This document shows, piece after piece, positions 47,462 to 54,796 of a DNA stretch of 56,370 nt. How positions within the stretch are numbered: the stretch's first letter is position 1; every line of letters starts with the position of its first letter. Position numbers and translations under genes: made by a program. Source of the DNA: a virus; the IMG/VR virus record IMGVR_UViG_3300042474_000510, positions 1 to 56,370 of that record; one strand, written 5' to 3'. The notes below the pieces were generated by a model, which was not told the DNA's origin, searched no databases, and saw nothing but the letters and a program-made list of their open reading frames with translations.

Positions 47462-47686
47462 ATGTTCAACTGGCTTTTTGGTAAGAACTACGAAGTTGAA
47501 ATCGCTGATCTTAACCGTGTGATTACTAGCTTACAGAAGCAGGTTAATAACATGGAGAAGCTGCTCAATGACATTGATGTTCCGAGTGAGGTTGAGACAG
47601 CTATCTCCAACGCCGATATTGATAGCTTGGCTGAGAACGCTCTCGAAGAAGCTATGAATCGTGCTACCATTCGGTTCCGTTACTAA
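47462..47686 (+). CDS. Small coiled-coil early protein
   Basis: The 74-residue protein (FNWLFGKNYEVEIADLNRVI, LQKQVNNMEKLLNDI) has an amphipathic coiled coil and an acidic second half. The N-terminal NWLFGK may associate with membranes. The function is unknown. Confidence 0.6.
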   Translation: MFNWLFGKNYEVEIADLNRVITSLQKQVNNMEKLLNDIDVPSEVETAISNADIDSLAENALEEAMNRATIRFRY

Positions 47687-47698
47687 TAGGAGCCTAAC

Positions 47699-47908
47699 AT
47701 GATCTACGATGAGGTTATGACTCAATTAGATAGGTCAACCAGAGAGATAGTAGACGGCCAGAGTAAACCATATGCTTATGCTCTTGGTTATACTCAGTCT
47801 ATGCTTGCTCGTATTATATCCGTGCATGTTCCTAAGTCTAAACATAAGAAGATTATAGAACAACTGAAAGAAGAAGTGGAAACTATACAACGTGCTACGA
47901 GAACTTAA
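47699..47908 (+). CDS. Small helical early protein
   Basis: The 69-residue protein (IYDEVMTQLDRSTREIVDGQ, then basic HVPKSKHKKIIEQLKEEV) is preceded by AGGAG. No family is recognised. Confidence 0.6.
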   Translation: MIYDEVMTQLDRSTREIVDGQSKPYAYALGYTQSMLARIISVHVPKSKHKKIIEQLKEEVETIQRATRT

Positions 47909-47976
47909 GTATGCGTGGTGGTTATTACTCCCTATAGCCTCACTCTATCTAGCAATCAACTATACTGGAGACTACA

Positions 47977-48126
47977 ATGCTGACGAAAGAGATCATCTTC
48001 GAAGATTTCAGAAAACTGAAGACTTCTGAGGAGAAAGTGAACTATCTTCGCTGGCTTCAGGATCAGAAGACAGGACTACAGATCAACTATGATAAGTTGA
48101 TTGAGTATTGGTCTAACCAGAAGTAA
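47977..48126 (+). CDS. Small helical early protein (49 aa)
   Basis: The ATG at 47977 after GGAG encodes LTKEIIFEDFRKLKTSEEKV and ends EYWSNQK. It is helical and charged. An overlapping frame with a membrane helix starts at GTG 47892 but is less likely. The function is unknown. Confidence 0.6.
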   Translation: MLTKEIIFEDFRKLKTSEEKVNYLRWLQDQKTGLQINYDKLIEYWSNQK

Positions 48127-48135
48127 CAGTTAGTA

Positions 48136-48167
48136 TGTTACTCTTGATTACGTTATTATAATAATAT
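48136..48167 (+). promoter_or_regulatory. Early-type promoter
   Basis: TGTTAC (48136-48141) precedes an AT-rich TTATTATAATAATAT with TATAAT at 48157-48162. The same GTTACTCTTGATT sequence recurs before the gene at 49333. Confidence 0.5.
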
Positions 48168-48184
48168 AACGTAAGGAGAACATT

Positions 48185-48346
48185 ATGCAACGAGCAATGA
48201 TTCACGAACGAGACTACGACCAAGCATCATCTGTTGTCGGTTATGATATCGACATCAAGTGGCGTGAGGGTCATTTCGTTCTGATTAACTTAACTGACGC
48301 TGAGATCGAAGCCATTGCTCGTGCCAGCATCTGGGTGGAGGAATAA
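48185..48346 (+). CDS. Small early protein (53 aa)
   Basis: The ATG at 48185 after AAGGAG gives QRAMIHERDYDQASSVVGYD and ends RASIWVEE. It is a small alpha/beta protein of unknown function. Confidence 0.6.
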   Translation: MQRAMIHERDYDQASSVVGYDIDIKWREGHFVLINLTDAEIEAIARASIWVEE

Positions 48347-48347
48347 T

Positions 48348-48545
48348 ATGTATCAGTATTATGCTATTCTTCGTGATAACGAGTATATCCTTTCCACTGT
48401 TAAGCGTTACGATAAGGACGCAGAGCAGCATATCAATCGTCAGTTGATGCTATGGGGTCATCATTATCCTAATAGCAATCTTCGTGTTATTAAACTCAGG
48501 AAGCGTGCTGACGCTACCGATAACACTGCTTGGGTGGAGGCTTAA
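48348..48545 (+). CDS. Small early protein, unknown function
   Basis: The ATG at 48348, one base after the preceding stop and with GGAGG upstream, gives 65 residues (YQYYAILRDNEYILSTVKRY). No domain is recognised. Confidence 0.6.
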   Translation: MYQYYAILRDNEYILSTVKRYDKDAEQHINRQLMLWGHHYPNSNLRVIKLRKRADATDNTAWVEA

Positions 48546-48546
48546 G

Positions 48547-48837
48547 ATGGGCTCTAGTAACTTCTATCACGTTTCGTCTGCTAACGACGCCAAACAGGCG
48601 TTCACTAAAGCACGTGACGAAGCACTATACGATCACGGACACTCTGGCTATTCAGGAACGATAGCAGAGAAAGGTAAATTTGTTATCATCCCAGTCCCAC
48701 AAGGAACTAATCCATACGACTATGCTAATAAACTAATGGAAGAAGATGACCCACGTATCTCTGATAAATGGGGTCCAGCTGGTTGTATTGAGGTAGAGAA
48801 GGGTAAGTATCTGTTTTTCGGTTGGGCTTCCAGCTAA
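48547..48837 (+). CDS. Conserved early phage protein
   Basis: The 96 residues from ATG 48547 read GSSNFYHVSSANDAKQAFTK, then ALYDHGHSGYSGTIAEKGKF. The GYSGTIAEK block is widely shared by small phage proteins of unknown role. Confidence 0.75.
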   Translation: MGSSNFYHVSSANDAKQAFTKARDEALYDHGHSGYSGTIAEKGKFVIIPVPQGTNPYDYANKLMEEDDPRISDKWGPAGCIEVEKGKYLFFGWASS

Positions 48838-48845
48838 AAAACAAT

Positions 48846-48874
48846 TTTACTTTTCTTCTGCTTTAGAGTAGAGT
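48846..48874 (+). promoter_or_regulatory. Early-type promoter
   Basis: TTTACT (48846-48851) and TAGAGT (48869-48874) are 17 bases apart. It drives the gene at 48916. Confidence 0.5.
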
Positions 48875-48915
48875 CGTTGGGTAGCTACGAAGGCCATAAC
48901 AATAGGAGTTCTCCA

Positions 48916-49209
48916 ATGGCTTTGAAGACTAAGGTAAAGTTTGTCGCTGAAATGGTTCGGGACAATCCTGAGAGCAGCCGTGAGACGATCATCAATAAGA
49001 TCGCTCGTCATCCGATTGCTTACCGTGGTAAGAAGTTCACGAAGCGCACTGCGGCTCGTTATTATTGGTATGTTACGACCAAGATGGATCAGACGACCAA
49101 TAAGAACTCACGCCTGGTTTCGTTGTATTTCCGTAAGAACACTGACAAGTATGAGCGTCTTGCTTATGCTATCAATGTCCTCACGAAGGCTGGCATCCTG
49201 AACGACTAA
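48916..49209 (+). CDS. Basic early protein, possible DNA-binding
   Basis: The ATG at 48916 with AGGAG upstream gives 97 residues, ALKTKVKFVAEMVRDNPESS, then RGKKFTKRTAARYYWYVTTK. The basic, helical composition suggests a winged-helix-like DNA binder, but no family is recognised. A terminator follows. Confidence 0.6.
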   Translation: MALKTKVKFVAEMVRDNPESSRETIINKIARHPIAYRGKKFTKRTAARYYWYVTTKMDQTTNKNSRLVSLYFRKNTDKYERLAYAINVLTKAGILND

Positions 49210-49242
49210 TACAAGGCGTTCATTGTTTCTCCCTGAGACTTG

Positions 49243-49276
49243 ACGGCTCGACTTAACGGTTGAGCCGTTCTTTTTT
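49243..49276 (+). terminator. Rho-independent terminator, rightward
   Basis: ACGGCTC (49243-49249) and GAGCCGT (49262-49268) pair and are followed by TCTTTTTT. It isolates the promoter just downstream. Confidence 0.8.
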
Positions 49277-49284
49277 CTCTTTAA

Positions 49285-49314
49285 TGTTACTCTTGATTCC
49301 TTTATTATTATAAT
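49285..49314 (+). promoter_or_regulatory. Early-type promoter
   Basis: GTTACT (49286-49291) and TATAAT (49309-49314) are 17 bases apart. It sits right after a terminator, so the gene at 49333 starts a new unit. Confidence 0.65.
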
Positions 49315-49332
49315 ATAGAAAAGGAGAGTGTC

Positions 49333-49740
49333 ATGGGACTAGATATGTCGCTTTATGGTGAGATCCATAACTACGGTATTGGTGATGATAAGCCTATGCT
49401 TGACGGTTATCCTCTAACAAAGCAAACAGTTGAGCTTTCGTATTGGCGTAAGCATCCCAACCTTCACGGTTATATCGTAAACACCTTCGCTGGTGGCGAA
49501 GATGAGTGTCAGCGTATTGAACTAGTTGATAGTGACCTAGAAAATATCATCGAAGCTATCAAAAATGATAAGCTACCGTTCACTGAAGGTTTCTTCTTCG
49601 GTCGTTCACCTCAGAAGGGCGAATCAGAATACGAAGAAATGAAAGAGTATGATCTTGAAGTATTCAGGAAAGCACGTAAGTGGCTTGCTACGCATAACGA
49701 CAAACAGTTTCGGAGTGTAGTATATCAATCTTCTTGGTAA
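49333..49740 (+). CDS. Conserved phage protein (ELSYWRKHPNLH type)
   Basis: The 135-residue protein includes GLDMSLYGEI, ELSYWRKHPNLHGYIVNTF and TEGFFFGRSPQKG, a very common phage hypothetical family. The conserved Trp-Arg-Lys-His and Asp/Cys residues suggest a defined but unknown activity. Confidence 0.8.
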   Translation: MGLDMSLYGEIHNYGIGDDKPMLDGYPLTKQTVELSYWRKHPNLHGYIVNTFAGGEDECQRIELVDSDLENIIEAIKNDKLPFTEGFFFGRSPQKGESEYEEMKEYDLEVFRKARKWLATHNDKQFRSVVYQSSW

Positions 49741-49752
49741 TAGGAGAGCGAC

Positions 49753-50019
49753 ATGGCTTGTCAGGGTGGAACTGTTAGAATGGTTAAGCCCTACCAAATT
49801 ATTCATCGCGCAGCATTCGTGCGTGGGTTTAAGGAGGTATTGAATGGCATCCCGATGGACTACGATGTTTATTGTGACGAACGTAGAGATCGTGAGAGCT
49901 ATGAGCGTGGTCGTCTATTTGGTATGGTATACCGAGGACCATTGAAAGATGGTAAGATAGTAACATACCAAGCTCAAGTAGCATTGAATGATGCTTTCAA
50001 TATGGGAGCAGTGATATGA
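49753..50019 (+). CDS. Small early protein, unknown function
   Basis: The 88-residue protein (ACQGGTVRMVKPYQIIHRAA, later YERGRLFGMVYRGPLKDG) has no recognised domain. It overlaps the next ATG (ATGA). Confidence 0.6.
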   Translation: MACQGGTVRMVKPYQIIHRAAFVRGFKEVLNGIPMDYDVYCDERRDRESYERGRLFGMVYRGPLKDGKIVTYQAQVALNDAFNMGAVI

Positions 50020-50216
50020 CTTTCGATGAAGTTCTCAAGGTCTTGCGTAATAGTGAGATTGATGATAGAGTGAAATTCACTCATGGCGACATGGCTGGAT
50101 ACTTTGTCAAGAGTTTATATGGTGAGTTTATCTATCATTTTGATGGTCGGTCATCAGAATATGTAAACTTCTTCCTATCTGACTTTGATCGTGACGATTG
50201 GGAGATATTACCCTGA
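50016..50216 (+). CDS. Small protein, loosely DUF2829/Tad2-like
   Basis: The 66-residue protein starts MTFDEVLKVLRNS and ends FFLSDFDRDDWEILP. The DUF2829 family, which includes the Thoeris anti-defence protein Tad2, has a similar F-x-EAL helix start and a DxxxxDWEV end. The central region differs, so this is only a suggestion. Confidence 0.5.
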   Translation: MTFDEVLKVLRNSEIDDRVKFTHGDMAGYFVKSLYGEFIYHFDGRSSEYVNFFLSDFDRDDWEILP

Positions 50217-50236
50217 TCGAATGTTTCCCTTATAAT
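50208..50236 (+). promoter_or_regulatory. Early-type promoter
   Basis: TTACCC (50208-50213) and TATAAT (50231-50236) are 17 bases apart. The -35 box lies in the end of the preceding gene. Confidence 0.55.
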
Positions 50237-50256
50237 AAAGAATAAGGAGAATTATG

Positions 50257-50445
50257 ATGGCTATCAAACGTATCATCGTTGAAGTTGAAGGTGGCGTAGT
50301 CCAGACCGTATATGGCGATAAGCTGCCGGACAACATTGAACTCGACGTTGTCGTTAGAGACTGGGATAACATCAAAGCTGGTGACCCAGATCCTCTCGCC
50401 GAGGAAGAGCAGAAAGAATCTGACTCAATGATTACCTATTGGTAG
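50257..50445 (+). CDS. Small acidic protein
   Basis: From ATG 50257 (an ATG lies at 50254) the 62 residues read AIKRIIVEVEGGVVQTVYGD and end in an acidic tail. The N-terminal VEVEGGVVQTVY is a small beta sheet seen in phage hypotheticals. The function is unknown. Confidence 0.65.
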   Translation: MAIKRIIVEVEGGVVQTVYGDKLPDNIELDVVVRDWDNIKAGDPDPLAEEEQKESDSMITYW

Positions 50446-50454
50446 GAGACTATT

Positions 50455-50973
50455 ATGAATAAGGACACTATCATCGCCGCTCTCAAGCTTAGTCCTCATA
50501 CTATTATCTTTAAGAAGATGGATGGGACTATTCGTAAAATGCGTTGCACTCTTGATCCTTTTAGCGTTAAGGATCAGCCAGAGCAGCGTGTTCCCGAGAA
50601 TGTTATCGCTTGGGACTTAGACGCCGATGACTGGCGACAGTTCCGTGCTTCTAACGTCCAGACGATGATCGGAGACTGTAATAGCGTTGATGCGATCAAG
50701 AAGGATATACAGTCTCGTGTATACAAGACTTGGATAATGCTTGTTAATAAAGAAGCAGATCGGCTATCCAAGGCATACGATGACTTCAATCGTGTTATGA
50801 CTAGTATGGACGATGATGTTCTCAACTATATCATCTTCTGGAACAACGGATTTAGCGGAGCAAGTGAGTGCGACGTAGCGCATATGGCTCGTCGTGAACT
50901 AGCGGCTCGTGGTAAACCATATAACGACGAACTATCCAGCGCTCTCAATGAGCTTCTTGAGGATTATCATTAA
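50455..50973 (+). CDS. SH3-like DUF2693 domain protein
   Basis: The 172-residue protein has an N-terminal block FKKMDGTIRKMRCTL with VIAWDLDADDWRQF, the pattern of the DUF2693 SH3-barrel family of T4-like phages. The C-terminal part is helical. The function is unknown. Confidence 0.75.
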   Translation: MNKDTIIAALKLSPHTIIFKKMDGTIRKMRCTLDPFSVKDQPEQRVPENVIAWDLDADDWRQFRASNVQTMIGDCNSVDAIKKDIQSRVYKTWIMLVNKEADRLSKAYDDFNRVMTSMDDDVLNYIIFWNNGFSGASECDVAHMARRELAARGKPYNDELSSALNELLEDYH

Positions 50974-50980
50974 TAAAATA

Positions 50981-51009
50981 TTTACTTTTCACTCTGTATT
51001 AGATATAAT
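50981..51009 (+). promoter_or_regulatory. Early promoter
   Basis: TTTACT (50981-50986) and TATAAT (51004-51009) are exactly 17 bases apart, the best example of the early consensus. Confidence 0.8.
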
Positions 51010-51051
51010 ATAAGAGTAAAAGTAAATGCTTCACTCCAATCGGAGGTTATC

Positions 51052-51144
51052 ATGCGTTACGTTATCATGTCTACTTCAGAGATCATCCTGTGGCTTATGT
51101 TCTTCTTTGTTATGGGTAGAACATTAGCTGTTTGGGTATCATAG
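51052..51144 (+). CDS. Tiny membrane protein (30 aa)
   Basis: The ATG at 51052 follows GGAGG and encodes 30 residues with one hydrophobic helix (SEIILWLMFFFVMGRTLAVW). The strong promoter and ribosome site support it. The function is unknown. Confidence 0.6.
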   Translation: MRYVIMSTSEIILWLMFFFVMGRTLAVWVS

Positions 51145-51152
51145 GAGGTTTA

Positions 51153-51248
51153 ATGCTAGAAGGTGTTATGTATTATATGGCTGTGATTGAATTAATCACC
51201 CTAGCGTTAGTCTTTTGGCTCATATACATGTCGAACTTTGGGGTATAA
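51153..51248 (+). CDS. Tiny membrane protein (31 aa)
   Basis: The ATG at 51153 follows AGGAGG and encodes 31 residues with one hydrophobic helix (VIELITLALVFWLIYMSNFG). With the previous gene it forms a pair of membrane peptides. The function is unknown. Confidence 0.6.
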   Translation: MLEGVMYYMAVIELITLALVFWLIYMSNFGV

Positions 51249-51249
51249 T

Positions 51250-51441
51250 ATGGGCTATTATCGTAACGCTACAGCTGAGAGAAGCAAGCGTATGGCTGAG
51301 TTATATGATAAGGGTTATACCACCACTGAGATCGCAGAGCGATTTGGTATAACCAGTGGTCATATAAAGAGGACTATTAACAATTACAAAAGGAAGCTTG
51401 AGAATGAAAAAGCTAAAGGATGTGTTCTTCAAGGTCAATGA
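51250..51441 (+). CDS. Helix-turn-helix protein
   Basis: From ATG 51250 the 63 residues include AELYDKGYTTTEIAERFGIT, a resolvase-type helix-turn-helix (Gly/Thr before the recognition helix), with a basic tail. It likely regulates transcription. The last 38 bases overlap the next gene. Confidence 0.7.
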   Translation: MGYYRNATAERSKRMAELYDKGYTTTEIAERFGITSGHIKRTINNYKRKLENEKAKGCVLQGQ

Positions 51442-51598
51442 TAACGTCTCCATTTACCGTTATGATAACGGGTTTATGGTAGAGATTGGTGGTCGTGACC
51501 TATCGGATGAGTGGATCAACAAGAAGTTCGTGGCTAACACTCTGGATGAGGTTATTGAGGTCATCAAGGACTATAATACTCTCCCTCTGGCCGAATAA
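51404..51598 (+). CDS. Small conserved early protein
   Basis: The ATG at 51404 gives 64 residues with VEIGGRDLSDEWINKKFVAN, a block common in small phage proteins. It overlaps the helix-turn-helix gene by 38 bases. The function is unknown. Confidence 0.65.
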   Translation: MKKLKDVFFKVNDNVSIYRYDNGFMVEIGGRDLSDEWINKKFVANTLDEVIEVIKDYNTLPLAE

Positions 51599-51605
51599 CA
51601 ACCAT

Positions 51606-51629
51606 GGTGGCTTCGGTCACCCTTTTTTT
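51606..51629 (+). terminator. Terminator with TTCG tetraloop, rightward
   Basis: GGTGGC-TTCG-GTCACC (51606-51621, one G-U pair) is followed by CTTTTTTTA. The next promoter's -35 box begins four bases further on. Confidence 0.8.
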
Positions 51630-51632
51630 ATC

Positions 51633-51661
51633 TTTACTGTTAGCTATGTTTTCTTTATAAT
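51633..51661 (+). promoter_or_regulatory. Early promoter
   Basis: TTTACT (51633-51638) and TATAAT (51656-51661) are exactly 17 bases apart, immediately after a terminator. Confidence 0.8.
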
Positions 51662-51686
51662 AAGAAAATAGAGAAAGGAGATCGTC

Positions 51687-51956
51687 ATGACTAACTGGAG
51701 ATATACACTTCATATCAAGGATGCGTTCGTTGATAACGCCGATGAGCTTAACGAAGAGCAGGTCATTGCGTTAGCACAGACGCTAACAGGTCGCCTTAAA
51801 GCATTCGTATCTAAACTCAGTGCTAACGCTGACTTGCGTTATGAGATAGAGGACGTAGCTTGGGAAATGTCTAACTGCACTACAGTTGAAGAGATTGACG
51901 AGGCTCTATATCTCATGTATGATGTATGCGACGCTAATCGTGTCTGGGTTAAGTAG
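51687..51956 (+). CDS. Small helical early protein
   Basis: The 89-residue protein (TNWRYTLHIKDAFVDNADEL, then VEEIDEALYLMYDVCD) is acidic and helical, a common early phage type. The function is unknown. Confidence 0.65.
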   Translation: MTNWRYTLHIKDAFVDNADELNEEQVIALAQTLTGRLKAFVSKLSANADLRYEIEDVAWEMSNCTTVEEIDEALYLMYDVCDANRVWVK

Positions 51957-51965
51957 GAGACGGTC

Positions 51966-52163
51966 ATGATTAAGACTACCAGAGAGCAGCGACTAGCTAT
52001 TCATCGTCTATGGTTACGTGCTCGTGATCCTAGCCAGAACTTACCGACATCAGCTACATACCGTCAATTTCGTCGTCGCATTCATGCTGGTTACGACTGT
52101 ATTATGATTAATATATGGGGTATGTGGATCGGTATTGAGAAAGACGGATACACTCATTCTTAG
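51966..52163 (+). CDS. Small basic early protein
   Basis: The 65-residue protein (TREQRLAIHRLWLRARDPSQ, then RRRIHAGYDCIMINIWGMWI) is basic with a hydrophobic end. Similar short proteins occur in other phages without known function. Confidence 0.65.
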   Translation: MIKTTREQRLAIHRLWLRARDPSQNLPTSATYRQFRRRIHAGYDCIMINIWGMWIGIEKDGYTHS

Positions 52164-52172
52164 GAGACTGCT

Positions 52173-52577
52173 ATGACTATGCCTGCCGGTGAATATTATA
52201 TTGGCGACCTATGTTACGTTATGCATGACGAGTGGGACGAGGTTTGTGGTTTTATTTGTGATCATGAACGTGGTTCTGCTATCGAAGGCGAGTTCACTCT
52301 TAAGGATGGTCGTCGCTTCGCTGTATATAACACTGCCTACGGTGACGGTGTATATTATGATCAACACGATAACGATTATGGCGTCGATGCCGGTGTTATC
52401 GGTTGTATTCGCACGGCAGATATATCCGAATCAGATAAGGAAAATATTCCTGACGGTCACGTTCATCTGTTCGAGAAAGAGTTTCCCACCTATACCGATG
52501 GCGGCAAATTGTATTTCGGTGATGTAGTTATTGATACCGACCCTGACTATGAGGAGGAATACGATGACGAAGCCTAA
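52173..52577 (+). CDS. Conserved phage protein (GEYYIGDLCYV type)
   Basis: The 134-residue protein has PAGEYYIGDLCYVMHDEWDE, RFAVYNTAYGDGVYYD and a C-terminal acidic tail. The pattern is widespread in phages and plasmids, probably a beta-sandwich of unknown function. An ATG two codons later is an alternative. Confidence 0.75.
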   Translation: MTMPAGEYYIGDLCYVMHDEWDEVCGFICDHERGSAIEGEFTLKDGRRFAVYNTAYGDGVYYDQHDNDYGVDAGVIGCIRTADISESDKENIPDGHVHLFEKEFPTYTDGGKLYFGDVVIDTDPDYEEEYDDEA

Positions 52578-52830
52578 GACATATGAGAACCTCTCATCTA
52601 TCACCAAGATCAAGCGTCGTAATGCGGCTTTAGCTGATCCTAAAGAAACAACTAGTCGTATCAACAACATCGTCGCTCGTGCTACGTTTAACAATCCTGT
52701 TAGTGTATTAGCACTAGGTAAATGCTCTGAGTTTGCTCGTCATTGCCTCATGCTAGGCGCTTCCGATGACGATGCTATTCAAGCAACTCACAAGTATATT
52801 CAACAACTCAACGGCGTTCAGGTAGGCTAA
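52564..52830 (+). CDS. Small early protein
   Basis: The ATG at 52564 with GGAGG upstream gives 88 residues (TKPKTYENLSSITKIKRRNA). It overlaps the previous gene by 14 bases. No family is recognised. Confidence 0.6.
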   Translation: MTKPKTYENLSSITKIKRRNAALADPKETTSRINNIVARATFNNPVSVLALGKCSEFARHCLMLGASDDDAIQATHKYIQQLNGVQVG

Positions 52831-52832
52831 TC

Positions 52833-53552
52833 ATGTTTAAGAACCAGAAACTGACAGAATCTCAAGTCATAGAGATTATGAAGAATGAAACCGATAGCGT
52901 CTCTGAGATAGCAAACCAATATGGCGTTCACCGAGAGACTATTCGCAAGATATTCAACGGATCGTGTTGGGGTCATCTTAAATATCATATGGCGGGACAT
53001 GATCGTAATAAAGCGAAACATAGAAAACTAAAAGAACACGAAGTCATTGAGATATTACAGAACGTAGATATGAGTTGCGCTCAATTAGCCGCTCGTTATC
53101 ATGTTCACGAAGATACCATTCGTTGCATTATAAAAGGCACTCGTTGGAATCGTTTACATCACCTCAAGAATCCAAACAGACCCAATGATTGGACTCGCCG
53201 TAAACTAACTGAAGATGTAGTTAGAGCTATCAAGAACTTTGAGGTTGATGACTTCGATGCTCTTGCTAAGGAATACGGAGTGTCTGTTAGATACCTAAAA
53301 CAGTTTCGCAATCCAAACTTCCTTTGTGGTTGGAAATACATTCCAGTCAAGGGATATGAGGATGTGAACAACCTTCCACCCAAAAAGACAAATAAACTAA
53401 GCAAGAGCGATGTTATTGCTATCTATACAAACAGAACAACTAAACCAACTATTCTTGCTAGGAAATATAATGTATGCCCATCAACTATCTATGATATTCT
53501 TTCCGGCAAGAAAAGAACAGACATCACGTCTAATATACAACTAGAATGTTAG
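52833..53552 (+). CDS. Four-repeat helix-turn-helix DNA-binding protein
   Basis: The 239-residue protein is built of four repeats, each KLTESQVIEIMKN…EIANQYGVHRETIRKIFNG-like: about residues 6-50, 64-108, 122-165 and 188-232. Each has a turn before a T-I-R/K recognition helix and a final Trp/Gly. The units resemble the helix-turn-helix modules of homing endonucleases but have no nuclease domain. It is probably a sequence-specific regulator or a nuclease-less remnant. Confidence 0.75.
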   Translation: MFKNQKLTESQVIEIMKNETDSVSEIANQYGVHRETIRKIFNGSCWGHLKYHMAGHDRNKAKHRKLKEHEVIEILQNVDMSCAQLAARYHVHEDTIRCIIKGTRWNRLHHLKNPNRPNDWTRRKLTEDVVRAIKNFEVDDFDALAKEYGVSVRYLKQFRNPNFLCGWKYIPVKGYEDVNNLPPKKTNKLSKSDVIAIYTNRTTKPTILARKYNVCPSTIYDILSGKKRTDITSNIQLEC

Positions 53553-53576
53553 ACCTGTATTCTTTATTATAATAAA
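53548..53576 (+). promoter_or_regulatory. Early-type promoter
   Basis: TGTTAG (53547-53552) precedes TATAAT (53568-53573) in the gap after the repeat-HTH gene. The spacing is 15, or 17 to AATAAA, so the exact boxes are unsure. Confidence 0.45.
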
Positions 53577-53598
53577 ATCGAAACGGTAGGAGTTTGAG

Positions 53599-53808
53599 AT
53601 GATAGACACATTCACGCTCTGGGTAATGTGGTCTGATGACGGCGTCAATCACAGTGATCACTTTAGTAGTTTATCTCGTGTAGCGTTGAAGCGTTATCTC
53701 GATCATTTCCTATCCACTCGTAAAGTCAAGTCTTATGAAGTCTATGAGTGGTCTGCTAAGACTGGTAATAGGTTGGGCGGACATGGCATGTCGGAGTATA
53801 CACGATGA
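53599..53808 (+). CDS. Small early protein
   Basis: The 69-residue protein (IDTFTLWVMWSDDGVNHSDH, later SYEVYEWSAKTGNRL) is beta-rich. Its stop overlaps the next ATG (ATGA). The function is unknown. Confidence 0.6.
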   Translation: MIDTFTLWVMWSDDGVNHSDHFSSLSRVALKRYLDHFLSTRKVKSYEVYEWSAKTGNRLGGHGMSEYTR

Positions 53809-54002
53809 AGAACTATACTGCTATGACTGACGAAGAACTAACAGCTGAATTCTATCGTCTATGGCGTCAAGTCATGTATTATATGGCCGCTGAAGGCAAC
53901 TGGTCGTCTGAGGCCAAAGAGCGTGGTGAAGCTAAAAAAGAGTATGCGGACGTTGAAGAAGAAATGCGCAAGCGTGGTCTTTCTGCTGAGACTACATTTT
54001 AG
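53805..54002 (+). CDS. Small helical early protein
   Basis: The 65-residue protein (KNYTAMTDEELTAEFYRLWR, then acidic/basic KKEYADVEEEMRKRG) is helical. The function is unknown. Confidence 0.6.
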   Translation: MKNYTAMTDEELTAEFYRLWRQVMYYMAAEGNWSSEAKERGEAKKEYADVEEEMRKRGLSAETTF

Positions 54003-54011
54003 GAGAGTAAC

Positions 54012-54101
54012 ATGTATGATGACGACACTCAGGACTTCGCTTTCGCAGCGACTATGATCTTCCTTGCCATCGGAGTGTTACTCTGTGGGCAACTTAACTG
54101 A
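54012..54101 (+). CDS. Tiny membrane protein (29 aa)
   Basis: The ATG at 54012 follows GGAGAG and encodes YDDDTQDFAFAATMIFLAIG, then VLLCGQLN. It has one short hydrophobic helix. The function is unknown. Confidence 0.55.
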   Translation: MYDDDTQDFAFAATMIFLAIGVLLCGQLN

Positions 54102-54111
54102 GGGTAGTAAC

Positions 54112-54402
54112 ATGTATATCGTATCTTATTATATGGTTGACCGTGCTTATGGTGGCCCTGAAGAGGGCGGTTGGTGGTTTGACTACGGTATTCCTGAGCC
54201 GCAGCTTGATCGGTTCGCTCGTGGTTTCTCAACGGAGGGTGAAGCATATGAATACGCTCGTCGTCTCAATCGTCATGTCTCTCCTATTCTCAACGAAGAT
54301 CGCAGAGAGGTATCGTCAGTCCTTAGTGATGGTATCTATCAGGCGGAAGTGAGCGAGGGTTATCCTCGTGCATACCCGGAACGCACTCCGCACTACTGCT
54401 AA
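54112..54402 (+). CDS. Conserved small phage protein
   Basis: From ATG 54112 the 96 residues include YGGPEEGGWWFDYGIPEPQL and EAYEYARRLNR. The GGPEEGGWW motif is familiar from phage hypotheticals. The function is unknown. Confidence 0.7.
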   Translation: MYIVSYYMVDRAYGGPEEGGWWFDYGIPEPQLDRFARGFSTEGEAYEYARRLNRHVSPILNEDRREVSSVLSDGIYQAEVSEGYPRAYPERTPHYC

Positions 54403-54412
54403 GGAGAGTAAC

Positions 54413-54568
54413 ATGGACGACCGTGTTAAAGAGATCGTCTGGGCGGAAGGTCACTACGCCTACAAGGATTTAGTCAACCTAATTGATAATCCATATGACG
54501 GCGTCAACGAAACATTAAAGCGTATATGGTATGACGCTTGGTGGGACGCCTTCTATGAGGATCAATAA
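54413..54568 (+). CDS. Small early protein (51 aa)
   Basis: The ATG at 54413 with AAGGAG upstream gives DDRVKEIVWAEGHYAYKDLV, ending WWDAFYEDQ. It is acidic and aromatic. The function is unknown. Confidence 0.6.
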   Translation: MDDRVKEIVWAEGHYAYKDLVNLIDNPYDGVNETLKRIWYDAWWDAFYEDQ

Positions 54569-54581
54569 TAACATCTAGAAT

Positions 54582-54610
54582 GTTACTCCTGTATTCTATA
54601 TTATTAGATT
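54582..54610 (+). promoter_or_regulatory. Early-type promoter
   Basis: GTTACT (54582-54587) and TAGATT (54605-54610) are 17 bases apart, matching the early pattern imperfectly at the -10. Confidence 0.5.
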
Positions 54611-54628
54611 ATAGAGAAGGAGACGATC

Positions 54629-54796
54629 ATGTGGAATGTCTACTCTGAACGAGAAAACGGGCAAATTGTATTAGAAGCTGAAGATTGCGGCTCTGAGGAA
54701 CTTGCGTGGGATGTCGTGGAGTATATGAATCACACTGAGAATTGTCCCTATCCTCTATGGGTAGAATTCAAGGGAGTCGTCAATGTGGTATCTTGA
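54629..54796 (+). CDS. Small early protein (55 aa)
   Basis: The ATG at 54629 with GGAG upstream gives WNVYSERENGQIVLEAEDCG and on to EFKGVVNVVS. It overlaps the next gene by 14 bases, and the two may be distantly related (both start MW and end in a PxWV block). The function is unknown. Confidence 0.6.
   Translation: MWNVYSERENGQIVLEAEDCGSEELAWDVVEYMNHTENCPYPLWVEFKGVVNVVS

Noticed and set aside
47892-48029. Frame starting at GTG with a membrane helix (LKYAWWLLLPIASLYLAINY)
   Set aside because: It overlaps the better-supported gene at 47977 by 53 bases and has a poor ribosome site. It remains possible, but not enough to list.
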